Shown here: in pieces, positions 17,048 to 26,796 of the stretch
How positions within the stretch are numbered: position 1 is the first letter of the stretch
Layout: each line of letters starts with the position of its first letter
Origin: Cognataquiflexum aquatile
GTDB lineage: Bacteria > Bacteroidota > Bacteroidia > Cytophagales > Cyclobacteriaceae
NCBI RefSeq assembly: GCF_003316845.1
Contig: NZ_QMIK01000003.1
Coordinates: 186,001-250,000, forward strand
Length of the DNA: 64,000 nt
Direction of reading: 5' to 3'
The notes under the pieces: generated by a model
The model's input: only the letters and a program-made list of their open reading frames with translations
Told to the model about the DNA's origin: nothing
Databases searched by the model: none
Made by a program: the position numbers and the translations under genes

Positions 17048-17774
17048 TAAAGGGTGTTGACCGGGCTGGAAATCGGGGCTTTTTTTCAATCCAAATTAAA
17101 TTCTGCGACAGTGAAGGCCTTTGGAAAGCCGATCCTTAAAATCCAGACCCAAAACAAAACCCAGATTTCAATGATTTTTGGAAAAAATCCTTTTTAGGTA
17201 AAAATATTGACCTGAAATTCATTTTTGTGCACCCAAATTCAAAATATGTCATTGAAAAGACCGTAAATCAGTAAAGGATGAAAAATTTTTTTCAATTAGA
17301 AATTTAAAGAATCATTCTTTTTCTTTCTGATACACTCTAATTTATCAATATTGGTATATATGGGCAATTAATTATCAATTAATTAAATAATTGCCATTTT
17401 TGATATCATTTATGCATTTAAAGTAATTTTTTTTTAAAAAAATCAAAAATTTTAATTTAGATCAAAACAGAATAATATTCCGCTTAATCTGGTTGAATCT
17501 ATTTTTAAAAAACTGATTGTTCGAAATAAAAATGATTTCCAAATAATTCACTTTTTTTGACTCCTCCCTAAGTATTTTCACTTAGTTCCCAATTAATTCA
17601 AGTTTTTTTAACTTTAACAATAATTAACACGGATGATAATTACTTAAAATATGTTAAAATATGAAAAAACATATAAATAAATATATTAAAACGATATTTA
17701 ATTCCCAAATTACCTTATTTTGAAATGTGACGGAAATAAATTTTATTTACAAATCAACTAAACTAAAATACCTT
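17048..17774. other. Long AT-rich upstream region of the susC-like gene
   Basis: No coding frame seen. It contains an AT-rich inverted repeat (17363-17395) and a near-match to the -7 element, TTATTTTG, at 17715-17722. Long leaders of this type often precede susC homologues and can hold regulatory RNA, but no anti-sigma or ECF sigma gene is nearby. Confidence 0.4.
17363..17395. promoter_or_regulatory. Inverted repeat upstream of susC (possible operator or RNA hairpin)
   Basis: GGCAATTA (17363-17370) is inverted as TAATTGCC (17388-17395), with self-complementary AATTAATT in the centre. It lies about 380 bases before the chosen start. Confidence 0.4.
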
Positions 17775-20700
17775 ATGAGAAAAGCTTTACTCTTTGTTAT
17801 TGCGCTTTTCACCATGACACTCAGTATCGAGGTGTCGGCGCAACAACGGGTAATTACCGGAAAGGTAATTTCCGATGAAGATGGGCAGGGCCTCCCAGGC
17901 GCTACCGTCCTCGTGAAGGGTACAACAGTAGGTACTACCACCGATTTGGATGGTAATTACTCTATTAATGTACCAGCCGGATCGAATGTACTGATCTATT
18001 CATTCGTGGGTTTGAAAACCCTTGAAGAAGCAATCGGTAACAGATCCGTCATCAATGTAACGCTCACTACTGATGCGTCACAACTATCCGAAGTGGTAGT
18101 AACGGCAATCGGTATTGAGAAAGAAAAGAAAGCCTTGGGCTACGCAGTAACCTCTGTTGGGGATGAACAAATCCAAAACAGACCGGAAGCTGACGTTGCG
18201 AGGGTTCTTCAAGGTAAAGTGGCAGGTGTAAACATCACCGCTACTAACGGTAACTCAGGTGCTGGTACAAACATCATCATCAGGGGTTATTCTTCAGCCA
18301 CAGGGTCTAACCAGCCTTTGTTCGTTGTGGATGGTGTTCCTTTCAACACCAATACAAATGCTGTAACAGGATTTGGTTCAGGTGGTGCTACCACTTCTAG
18401 CCGTTTCTTGGATATTGATCCAAACAATATTGAGAACATCTCTGTGTTGAAGGGTCTTTCGGCTACTGTATTGTATGGTGATCAGGGTAGAAACGGTGTA
18501 ATCTTGGTTACAACCAAATCAGGTTCTAGAAAAAGAAAGCAAGCAGAAGTGACTGTTAACCAGTCTATCTTCTCAAACAATGCAGCTTCGCTTCCAACTT
18601 TCGGACAGGTTTATGGTAACGGATTCCAGCAGCAGCCAGGATTATTCTTCTCTAACTTCGGTCCAAGAATGGACCTGGGTTTGCAGATCAATCACCCAAT
18701 AGCGTCCTCATCCTTGGCAAGTATCAGAAACGCTTTCCCTGAATATTTTGAGAAAGATGCGAATGGAAATCCAACTACTACGCCTATAAAGTATGACTAC
18801 AAGGCGTATGCTGATCCAAGCGAGACTTTCTTCCAGACAGGATTGGTAAGCAATACTTCAGTTCAGATCCAAGGTGGTGGAGAAAGCACAGGTTATAGTG
18901 CTTCATTCGGCTATACTTCTGACGAAGGTTTCCTACCGGGAAACAAATTGACCAAGTATAACTTCGGTTTGGGTATCAACTCAGCAGTAAGTGAAAAATT
19001 CACCATCAATTCTTCCTTTACTTTTGCTAGAACAGGTGTGGATTCTCCTCCTGTCAATGCTGCTTTCGGTTCAGGTCCTAACGGTGGTATTCCTTCAGCT
19101 TATGCCAATGTCTTGTATTCTCCGCGAACAATAGATTTGGGCGGGCTTCCTTTCGAAAATCCCGTCGATAAAAGTTCAGTGTATTTCAGATCAGGAAATG
19201 ACCAGGTTAATCCACTATGGCTAGTGAAAAATTACAAAAATACTTCTGTTGTAAACCGTTTCTTCAACTCAACATCTTTGAACTATGACTTCACTGATAA
19301 CTTCTCTGTAACCTACCGATTAGGTTTGGATACTTACACAGAAGTGCAGGAAGCTATGTATAACAAAGGTGGAGGTGCCGGAGTGACATTAGATGCAAGA
19401 CAGGGGTATTACAGAACAATCAACATCAACAATACCATTTGGAACCAGGATTTGATTTTGAACTATAGAAAAACACTTTCTGAGAAGGTGGGGATTAGTG
19501 CACTTTTGGGTTTCAACTCAAGATATGACAAATACCAGCAAAACGGTATCGCTTCCACTGGTCAGTTGGCTTTTGACCTTTTCAGACACTCTAACTTCCT
19601 TGTTTCTGCACCCATTGACCCACTTGGCGCAGGCCGTATGGATTATATGGTTGAAGAAAGAAGAATGGGTATCTATGCACAGGCAACTGTTGATTATAAC
19701 AACTATTTGTTCTTGAACGTAGTCGCAAGAAATGACTGGACTTCTACAGTAGAACCTGAAAACAGAAGGATCCTTTATCCGGGCGCTTCAGTTTCCTTTA
19801 TCCCTTCAGATGCATTCGATTGGAATTCATCCACTGTCAATGACCTTAAATTGAGATTGGGTTATGGTACCTCTGCAGGTTTCCCTTCTCCTTACCAAAC
19901 AAGAAACATCTTGGGACAGTCCTCAAGGGCATTCCAAAATGCAGGTGGAACTTTATTCCAATCACAATCTTTGAGCAATACTTTAGGTAATCCAAACTTG
20001 AAGCCTGAGTTGCATGAAGAACTTGAATTTGGTATTGAAACTGGCATGTTCAACAACAAAGTAAGATTTGACATCTCTTTGTATGAGAAAAACACCAACA
20101 ATTTGATTACCTCTTCACCAATTGACCCTGCTACAGGTTTCACCAATACAACGATCAACATCGGTAAAATCAGAAACAGAGGTATTGAATTCCAAGGTAC
20201 TGCCACTCCAATTACTACTGCAAGTGGATTCAGTTGGGAGACCATTGTAAACTGGACTGCCTACAGGACAGTTACCATGGAATTGGGTGAAGGTTTGGAA
20301 GAAGTCGTTTATGCAGGTTTTACTACCTTGGGTAACTTTGCCATTCCAGGTCAACCTTTCGGTATCATCAAAGGAACTGTTTTTGCCCGTGATGAGCAGA
20401 CAGGTCAGCCAATAGTAGATACTAACGGAACTTACCTGGAAGACACTGAAATTGGAGTTTTAGGCGATCCAAATCCAAAGTGGACAGGTTCTTGGATCAA
20501 CACCTTGAGATACAAAGGTTTCTTCATGAACTTCATGTTGGAATACAGAAGAGGTGGTATCATCTTCTCTAATACTGTGACTGCTACCCTTGCTAGAGGT
20601 GTGACCAAAGATCCGGTTGTTGACAGAGAGATGAGTTTCATTCTTCCAGGTGTAAAGAGAGACGGTACTCCTAACGATATCCAGATCACTGCTGCCAACT

Positions 20701-21005
20701 ACTTCTTTGATGGCTATCACGTAGGTGCTGATGAATCAAACGTATTTGATGGCTCTGCTGTAAAATTGAGAGAATTGTCATTTGGTTATGACCTTCCTTC
20801 TTCTCTTCTTTCTAAGACTCCTTTCAAGCGTGCTTCTGTGGCACTTAGCGGAACAAACCTTTGGTTCAGAGCGCTTAACTTCCCTCCAAACATGAACTAC
20901 GATGTGGACGTGTTGGGTGTAGGTGTTGGTAACGGTTTGGGCTTTGACTTTGTAACTGGTCCTAGCTCAAGAAGATTCGGTGGTACATTAACCTTAGCAT
21001 TCTAA
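17775..21005 (+). CDS. SusC/RagA-family TonB-linked outer-membrane transporter
   Basis: Imports large ligands across the outer membrane with a SusD partner. The signal peptide ends SIEVSAQ. Next come a CarboxypepD_reg-like domain (VITGKVISDEDGQGLPGATV...), a plug domain (VLQGKVAGVNI..., VLKGLSATVLYGDQGRNGVILVTTK) and a large barrel ending in the aromatic strand GGTLTLAF. I use the ATG at 17775, which begins the signal peptide, instead of the GTG at 17727. It is followed after 20 bases by a SusD gene. No glycosidase or peptidase is adjacent, so the substrate is unknown. Confidence 0.93.
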   Translation: MRKALLFVIALFTMTLSIEVSAQQRVITGKVISDEDGQGLPGATVLVKGTTVGTTTDLDGNYSINVPAGSNVLIYSFVGLKTLEEAIGNRSVINVTLTTDASQLSEVVVTAIGIEKEKKALGYAVTSVGDEQIQNRPEADVARVLQGKVAGVNITATNGNSGAGTNIIIRGYSSATGSNQPLFVVDGVPFNTNTNAVTGFGSGGATTSSRFLDIDPNNIENISVLKGLSATVLYGDQGRNGVILVTTKSGSRKRKQAEVTVNQSIFSNNAASLPTFGQVYGNGFQQQPGLFFSNFGPRMDLGLQINHPIASSSLASIRNAFPEYFEKDANGNPTTTPIKYDYKAYADPSETFFQTGLVSNTSVQIQGGGESTGYSASFGYTSDEGFLPGNKLTKYNFGLGINSAVSEKFTINSSFTFARTGVDSPPVNAAFGSGPNGGIPSAYANVLYSPRTIDLGGLPFENPVDKSSVYFRSGNDQVNPLWLVKNYKNTSVVNRFFNSTSLNYDFTDNFSVTYRLGLDTYTEVQEAMYNKGGGAGVTLDARQGYYRTININNTIWNQDLILNYRKTLSEKVGISALLGFNSRYDKYQQNGIASTGQLAFDLFRHSNFLVSAPIDPLGAGRMDYMVEERRMGIYAQATVDYNNYLFLNVVARNDWTSTVEPENRRILYPGASVSFIPSDAFDWNSSTVNDLKLRLGYGTSAGFPSPYQTRNILGQSSRAFQNAGGTLFQSQSLSNTLGNPNLKPELHEELEFGIETGMFNNKVRFDISLYEKNTNNLITSSPIDPATGFTNTTINIGKIRNRGIEFQGTATPITTASGFSWETIVNWTAYRTVTMELGEGLEEVVYAGFTTLGNFAIPGQPFGIIKGTVFARDEQTGQPIVDTNGTYLEDTEIGVLGDPNPKWTGSWINTLRYKGFFMNFMLEYRRGGIIFSNTVTATLARGVTKDPVVDREMSFILPGVKRDGTPNDIQITAANYFFDGYHVGADESNVFDGSAVKLRELSFGYDLPSSLLSKTPFKRASVALSGTNLWFRALNFPPNMNYDVDVLGVGVGNGLGFDFVTGPSSRRFGGTLTLAF

Positions 21006-21025
21006 ACCACTAAATTTTAACTAAA

Positions 21026-22684
21026 ATGAAAAGAAAAATATATAGTCTGATAGTTGCTTTTGCCATGGTATTTGCAACATCATGTGGTGATCTTGATCTC
21101 CTTGATTCTCCAAATGAGGTTACAGCTTCAACAGCTGATCCAAGTTGGGTACTGAATAACGTTCAGTTGGCTTATGCTGGTATGTTTGAAGGTATCAGTA
21201 ATACAGGTGCACAATTAACCAGGATATTGTCACAGCCTAACGTCAACTACCAAAATGCTTACAATGCGACTGCATTGAACGGTGTTTGGAGTACTTCCTA
21301 TGCTACAATATTAAGCGATATTAAGTTTATAGAAACTGAGCTTAATACTCCGGAAAGACCTATCCCAAGACACGTTGCCATTGCCAAAGTAATCAAAGCC
21401 ATGGTTTTGATGCACTTGGTAGATCACCTTGGGGATGTCCCTTATTCTAAAGCCCTCAATCCGGCCGACTTTTTTCCAACTGTAGACAGTGCAGCAGATG
21501 TGTATAAAGTTGCCTTGGACGAATTGGTCGCAGCAAGAGCAGCGTTTGCAATTCCAACAGCCGCACTTCCTACTGACTTGTATTTCAATAACAACCTAAC
21601 AAGATGGCAGAGATTGGTGAATACTTTAGAATTGAAGTATTACCTCAATACCAAATTGGTCAACAGCGGTTCGGCAGCAAGAATTGCAGCCTTGGTTGCT
21701 GAAGATAATTTATTGAAAGAAGGCGATGATTTTGTGTTCAGATATGGAACAAGTCAGACCAATCCTGATTCAAGAGCTCCAAAATTCGGTCAGTATGGTG
21801 GTGGTGGTGGTGCTTACCAAAGCACATTCTATATGTTCCACTTAACGGAAGCAAAAGGTTTTGATGACCCAAGGGTAAGGTACTACTTGTATCGTCAAGT
21901 CACCAAAAACCCTACTGATCCTGATAAATTGAGATGCTTAGGCGAAATTGCTCCGGGGCATTATTTGGCAGGTGGATTCCCTTTCTGTTTGCCTGACTTC
22001 AGCCCTACAGGTAGAGGATATTGGGGAAGAGACCACTTGAACAACGAAGGTATTCCACCAGATGGTTTTGAAAGAACCATGTACGGTCTTTATCCTGCAG
22101 GTGGTAGATTTGATGACAACTCTGCTTCTCCTGTAAACTCCCCACTTTTGGGTGCAGGTGGTGCAGGTCTTCAGCCAATCATGCTTTCTGCATATGTTGA
22201 CTTCATGGTAGCTGAAGCAATTCAGACCCTCGGCGTGCCTGGTGATGCAAAAGCAAGAGTTGCTAGCGGTATCCGTAAGCACATGAACTTCGTAAGAGCA
22301 TTTTCTACTGCATCTTCTCAAGGCGCTATTGTAACTGCTTTCCAACCAAACAATATCTTTAATTCTCTGGTCGACTCTTACATCGCAGCAGTGAATACTG
22401 AATGGGATGCAGCTCCGGCAAATAGAAAAATGAACTTGATTGCAAGGGAATATTGGTTGTCTCTTTTCGGTAACGGAGTTGAGTCTTACAATCTTCACAG
22501 AAGAACTGGTCAGCCTGATAAAATGCAGCCTGGTTTGGCAGTTGATCCGGGATTATTCCCAAGATCTTTCTTGTATCCGACTGATTTTGTTGTCACCAAT
22601 AAAAATGCTCCTCCACAGAAGGCAAATCTTGGTCAGAGAGTGTTCTGGGATACCAATCCTGAAGGTAACGGCTGGATAAACTAA
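21026..22684 (+). CDS. SusD/RagB-family outer-membrane lipoprotein
   Basis: A surface lipoprotein lid for the preceding SusC barrel. The lipobox FATSC gives a predicted lipidated Cys at about residue 20, followed by GDLDLLDSPNEV. Tetratricopeptide-like helices follow (KFIETELN, AIAKVIKAMVLMHLVDHLGDVPYSKAL, a typical SusD motif). Length (552) is normal for SusD-like proteins. Second gene of a three-gene operon. Confidence 0.92.
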   Translation: MKRKIYSLIVAFAMVFATSCGDLDLLDSPNEVTASTADPSWVLNNVQLAYAGMFEGISNTGAQLTRILSQPNVNYQNAYNATALNGVWSTSYATILSDIKFIETELNTPERPIPRHVAIAKVIKAMVLMHLVDHLGDVPYSKALNPADFFPTVDSAADVYKVALDELVAARAAFAIPTAALPTDLYFNNNLTRWQRLVNTLELKYYLNTKLVNSGSAARIAALVAEDNLLKEGDDFVFRYGTSQTNPDSRAPKFGQYGGGGGAYQSTFYMFHLTEAKGFDDPRVRYYLYRQVTKNPTDPDKLRCLGEIAPGHYLAGGFPFCLPDFSPTGRGYWGRDHLNNEGIPPDGFERTMYGLYPAGGRFDDNSASPVNSPLLGAGGAGLQPIMLSAYVDFMVAEAIQTLGVPGDAKARVASGIRKHMNFVRAFSTASSQGAIVTAFQPNNIFNSLVDSYIAAVNTEWDAAPANRKMNLIAREYWLSLFGNGVESYNLHRRTGQPDKMQPGLAVDPGLFPRSFLYPTDFVVTNKNAPPQKANLGQRVFWDTNPEGNGWIN

Positions 22685-22703
22685 CCTCTAAAATTGCTAA
22701 AAT

Positions 22704-23663
22704 ATGAAATTGATAAAATATAGTTTTGGAATGTTGGTATCCATGTTGGTTTTTATAACCTCATGTACTGACTTCGTAGAGCCAAGGATTCCTTACGCAA
22801 CCTTTGATACAGGTGCCTATCTTAGAACTGTTGCCCGTACAAGCGATACATTTAACTTCTTTGACTTGGCAAATGCCAAATTTGATATTACTATCGAAGG
22901 AGTAGATGCTGAGAATGGTGCTACTGTCGAATCAGTAGAAGTAAGGGTAAGACGTAGGAGATTGATTCCGGGTGTAGGATTGCAATATGTCCCTGTTGGT
23001 ACAAGTACTACAGTGAATGATGTTCTTGTAAAAACACTTTCATCAGCTGATTTTGCTCCAAATGACCAAAGTAAATTCCTTAGGGCTAAAATTTTGGTGA
23101 CTTCAGCAGAAACATTTGCTGCACTTGGACTTACGGCTTCTCAGGTCAATGGTGGAGACGTGTTTGAATTCCGTCTGAAAATGACTGACAAATCTGGACG
23201 TGTGTTCAACGATGTAAATGCAAGTGCAGATATCAAAGGTGGTGCATTCTATGCTTCTCCTTTCCTGTACAACGTTTCTGTGATTTGTCCTTCAAACTTA
23301 GCAGGAACCTATGAATTCACTTCTTCTGAAATGAGTTCACCATTCGGTTCATGTCCAGGGTCTATTACAGGTACAGTAACCTTTACTGCTGTAGCAGGTA
23401 CCACTGCATATGGAGTTTCTGATGCTACTTTCGGCTTCTGGAATTGTTATGGAGATACCTTTGGTGGCAATGTGAGGTTGAATGATGCCTGTGGTTCCCT
23501 GTCTTTCTCCGGTTCGGATAAATATGGTGACACTTACACCTTTAACTTCATCAGTGTTTCACCTGCTGAGTTGGTATTCACTTGGGTCAATACTTCTGCT
23601 GAAACCGGTAGGGTAGTGTTGAAATCCAATGCGGGTAAACCATGGCCTCCAGGATTGAGATAA
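22704..23663 (+). CDS. Lipoprotein of the SusCD operon (unknown function)
   Basis: A 319-residue lipoprotein with lipobox FITSC (Cys at about residue 21). The mature part is beta-rich with no catalytic motif. Residues about 200-300 contain several cysteines (ICPSNLAG, GSCPGSITG, FWNCYGDTF, LNDACGSL). It sits 19 bases after susD and just before a strong terminator, the position of SusE/F-like surface ligand-binding proteins. That role is inferred from position only. Confidence 0.7.
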   Translation: MKLIKYSFGMLVSMLVFITSCTDFVEPRIPYATFDTGAYLRTVARTSDTFNFFDLANAKFDITIEGVDAENGATVESVEVRVRRRRLIPGVGLQYVPVGTSTTVNDVLVKTLSSADFAPNDQSKFLRAKILVTSAETFAALGLTASQVNGGDVFEFRLKMTDKSGRVFNDVNASADIKGGAFYASPFLYNVSVICPSNLAGTYEFTSSEMSSPFGSCPGSITGTVTFTAVAGTTAYGVSDATFGFWNCYGDTFGGNVRLNDACGSLSFSGSDKYGDTYTFNFISVSPAELVFTWVNTSAETGRVVLKSNAGKPWPPGLR

Positions 23664-23693
23664 AAAAATGATTTAATTTTAACAGTGTTAAAA

Positions 23694-23721
23694 GCAGCAT
23701 CTTCGGATGCTGCTTTTTTTT
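23694..23721 (+). terminator. Rho-independent terminator with UUCG tetraloop
   Basis: A perfect 8-bp stem GCAGCATC/GATGCTGC (23694-23713) closes a TTCG loop, followed by a T-run. It ends the SusCD operon. Confidence 0.93.
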
Positions 23722-23839
23722 ATGGTCTTTAATTCAGGCAATATTTAACTTAATTATACTGAGCAAAGTCTTATTTCTTTGTTTGGCTGATTGGCTTGTT
23801 TGGTCTTTCTTTTTTTGAAACCGATATTTCCATTTGTAT

Positions 23840-23855
23840 AACCGTGTTAACGGTT
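23840..23855. promoter_or_regulatory. Inverted repeat upstream of sucA (possible operator)
   Basis: AACCGT-GTTA-ACGGTT, a perfect 6-bp inverted repeat 22 bases upstream of the sucA -7 element, over the expected -33 region. Confidence 0.4.
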
Positions 23856-23877
23856 TTTAATTGTCTTTTTTTGAATT

Positions 23878-23885
23878 TACATTTG
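23878..23885 (+). promoter_or_regulatory. -7 promoter element of sucA
   Basis: TACATTTG, 20 bases upstream of the ATG at 23906. The identical octamer precedes sucB. Confidence 0.55.
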
Positions 23886-23905
23886 TCTTGTTGACAATAA
23901 AACCG

Positions 23906-26704
23906 ATGGATAAATTCTCCTATATCTCCAATGCGCATGTAGCCTATATCGATGAGCTATATGCTGATTATAAGAACAACCCCGAATCAATTGATCCGAG
24001 TTGGAAAGTTTTTTTTGATGGCTTTGATTTCGCTGTAACCAAATTCGGTGAGGAACCTGCTTCTGTATCTTCTCCAAAAACTCCTGAGCCTTCTAAAGAG
24101 CCTGTCAATGGCTCTTTATTGACGCCCGGGACAATCATGGATATGGAACAGTTGCCTAAAGAAATCAAGGTTAGGGCACTGATCCATGCTTACAGGTCCC
24201 GCGCCCACCTTAAATCAAAAACCAACCCTGTAAGAGAAAGAAGGGATAGGAAACCTTTATTGGAAATTGAGGACTTTGGTTTGGATCAAAATGACCTGAA
24301 CACCGAATTCCAAGCCGGAAAGGAAATAGGCATCGGAACAGTGAAGCTCTCCAAATTGATTGAGTCTTTGAAAATCATATATGAAGGGGCAATCGGTTTT
24401 GAATATACCTATATCCGAGATCCTGAAATGCTGGATTGGTTGAAGACCAAATTCGAAAGAGAGGCCCTGTCTTTCAATCCAACTGTGGAGGCCAAAAAGA
24501 GGATCCTTTTTAAATTGAACCAGGCAGTTGTCTTTGAGAATTTTCTTCATACCAAATACCTGGGACAAAAAAGATTTTCCTTGGAAGGTGGGGAAAGCAC
24601 CATACCATTTTTGGATGCAGTCATCAATACAGCTGCTAACTATGGCGTAGAGGAAGTCATGATCGGTATGGCGCACAGGGGCAGACTCAATGTGCTTTCC
24701 AATATCATGGGAAAAACCTACGAACAGATTTTTTCTGAGTTTGAGGGTACTGCAAAACCTGACCTTACGATGGGTGATGGCGATGTCAAATACCATATGG
24801 GTTATTCCAGTGACATCATTACCACAGGAGACAAAAAAGTCAACCTTAAGTTGGCACCTAACCCTTCTCACTTGGAGGCTGTCAACCCGGTGGTTGTTGG
24901 TTTTATGAGAGCAAAAATTGATTCCCAACATAAAAACGATTCAAATAAGGCACTTCCGATTCTCATCCATGGCGACGCAGCAGTTGCCGGTCAGGGGATC
25001 GTTTATGAAGTGACCCAAATGGCAGGACTGAAGGGATACAATACCGGAGGTACAATCCATTTTGTCATCAACAACCAGGTCGGTTTCACGACTGATTTTG
25101 ATGATGCCAGGACCTCAATTTATTGTACAGATGTAGCCAAAATCATAGATGCGCCTGTCATCCACGTCAATGGTGACAATGCAGAAGCAGTTGTTTTTGC
25201 AGCCAATATTGCTGCGGAATTCAGACAAAAATTTAAGAAAGACATTTTTGTCGATATGGTTTGCTACAGAAGGCATGGTCATAATGAGTCAGATGAACCG
25301 AAATTTACCCAGCCTGAACTTTATAATATTATCTCCAAGCATCCTAACCCAAGAGAAATCTATGTCAAGAGATTGACAGAACGAGGGGATATAGACGCAG
25401 AGATAGCAAGGGTAATGGATGAAGAGTTCAGGCAGTTGCTTCAGGACAGACTGAATCTGGTCAAAGAAAAACCTTTGCCCTACCAATTCACCAAATTTGA
25501 AAGGGAATGGCAGTCTTTGAGAAGATCAACTCCTGAGGATTTTGACAAGTCTCCTGATACTTCAGTGTCCCTTGAAAGCATAGAAAAAGTAGCAGAGGCA
25601 TTGACCACTATTCCAAAGGGATTCAAGCCTATCAAGCAAATTGAAGTACAGTTGAAGCAAAGGAAGGACATGTTCTTTACGGCCAAATCCCTCAATTGGG
25701 CAGCTGCCGAATTGTTGGCATATGGCACCTTGCTTTTGGAAGGGAAGACGGTCAGGATTACAGGCCAGGATTGTCAGAGAGGGACTTTTTCCCACAGGCA
25801 TGCAGTCGTACATGACGCCAATACGAATATTCCTTATAACTTCCTGAAAGAACTCAAAGACAGCAATGGCCTCTTCAGCATTTACAATTCTTTGCTTTCC
25901 GAGTATGCTGTTTTAGGATTCGAATACGGGTATGGCATGGCCAGTCCACATTCACTTACGATTTGGGAAGCCCAATTTGGGGATTTTGCCAATGGTGCCC
26001 AGACAATGATAGACCAGTTTATTTCTTCAGGGGAATCCAAATGGGGAAAGATGAACGGTATCGTCATGCTATTGCCTCACGGATATGAAGGTCAGGGTCC
26101 TGAGCATTCCAATGCCAGACCTGAAAGATTCCTACAGCTTTCTGCAGAATATAACATGGTGGTAGCCAATATCACTGAGCCATCCAATTTCTTCCACCTT
26201 TTAAGAAGACAACAGGCTTGGGATTTTAGAAAGCCTTGCGTGGTCATGTCTCCAAAATCGTTGTTGAGACATCCAAAGGTGGTTTCTCCTTTAGAAGAAT
26301 TTACCAAAGGTGGATTTAGGGAGATTTTGACTGACAATGTGGTAGATCCTAAAAATGTAAAAAGGGTATTGCTTTGCTCAGGAAAGATATTTTATGACCT
26401 TGATGAAGCGAGAGAGAAGGAAAAGGTATCCGACGTAGCTATTGTTAGAATAGAACAACTTCATCCTTTTCCTAAAAAACAGATAATGGAAGCCCTTCAG
26501 GCTTACAAAGGTGCCGAAATCGTTTGGGTTCAGGAAGAACCTGAAAATATGGGCTATTGGAATTATATTTTGAGAATGTTGTACAGGGAACTTCCTATGG
26601 ACATTATTTCAAGAAAGCCTTCCGCTTCCCCTGCTACAGGTTACAATAAAGTCCATGTGGAAGAACAGGGCAAAATTGTCAGAAAGGCTTTGAAGCTTTC
26701 CTGA
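23906..26704 (+). CDS. sucA: 2-oxoglutarate dehydrogenase E1 component
   Basis: A thiamine-diphosphate decarboxylase of the citric-acid-cycle 2-oxoglutarate dehydrogenase complex. The N-terminal E2-binding segment (YISNAHVAYIDELYADYKNN) is present. Further on are the HRGRLNVL motif and the THDP site (HGDAAVAGQGIVYEV ... GDNAEAV ... YRRHGHNESDEP). The transketolase-like C-terminal half contains DCQRGTFSHRHAV and GYGMASPHSLTIWEAQFGDF. The ATG at 23906 gives 932 residues, the usual length, and is preferred to the upstream TTG. sucB follows after 92 bases. Confidence 0.96.
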   Translation: MDKFSYISNAHVAYIDELYADYKNNPESIDPSWKVFFDGFDFAVTKFGEEPASVSSPKTPEPSKEPVNGSLLTPGTIMDMEQLPKEIKVRALIHAYRSRAHLKSKTNPVRERRDRKPLLEIEDFGLDQNDLNTEFQAGKEIGIGTVKLSKLIESLKIIYEGAIGFEYTYIRDPEMLDWLKTKFEREALSFNPTVEAKKRILFKLNQAVVFENFLHTKYLGQKRFSLEGGESTIPFLDAVINTAANYGVEEVMIGMAHRGRLNVLSNIMGKTYEQIFSEFEGTAKPDLTMGDGDVKYHMGYSSDIITTGDKKVNLKLAPNPSHLEAVNPVVVGFMRAKIDSQHKNDSNKALPILIHGDAAVAGQGIVYEVTQMAGLKGYNTGGTIHFVINNQVGFTTDFDDARTSIYCTDVAKIIDAPVIHVNGDNAEAVVFAANIAAEFRQKFKKDIFVDMVCYRRHGHNESDEPKFTQPELYNIISKHPNPREIYVKRLTERGDIDAEIARVMDEEFRQLLQDRLNLVKEKPLPYQFTKFEREWQSLRRSTPEDFDKSPDTSVSLESIEKVAEALTTIPKGFKPIKQIEVQLKQRKDMFFTAKSLNWAAAELLAYGTLLLEGKTVRITGQDCQRGTFSHRHAVVHDANTNIPYNFLKELKDSNGLFSIYNSLLSEYAVLGFEYGYGMASPHSLTIWEAQFGDFANGAQTMIDQFISSGESKWGKMNGIVMLLPHGYEGQGPEHSNARPERFLQLSAEYNMVVANITEPSNFFHLLRRQQAWDFRKPCVVMSPKSLLRHPKVVSPLEEFTKGGFREILTDNVVDPKNVKRVLLCSGKIFYDLDEAREKEKVSDVAIVRIEQLHPFPKKQIMEALQAYKGAEIVWVQEEPENMGYWNYILRMLYRELPMDIISRKPSASPATGYNKVHVEEQGKIVRKALKLS

Positions 26705-26760
26705 TTATCCCGTGACATTGAGTAATCCCCTTGAGCAAGAGATTGATTGAGGATACCAAA

Positions 26761-26768
26761 TACATTTG
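26761..26768 (+). promoter_or_regulatory. -7 promoter element of sucB
   Basis: TACATTTG, 28 bases before the ATG at 26797 and the same octamer as before sucA. sucB may have its own promoter in addition to readthrough from sucA. Confidence 0.5.
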
Positions 26769-26796
26769 GCCGATTTTGGCCTTAAATAAAAGAACA

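Noticed and set aside
17775-23663. SusCD genes as a full polysaccharide utilisation locus
   Set aside because: No glycoside hydrolase, lyase or sensor regulator adjoins the three genes, so no substrate or PUL status can be claimed.
24257-24931. 224-codon antisense frame inside sucA
   Set aside because: Shadow frame opposite a well-conserved enzyme; no independent coding evidence.
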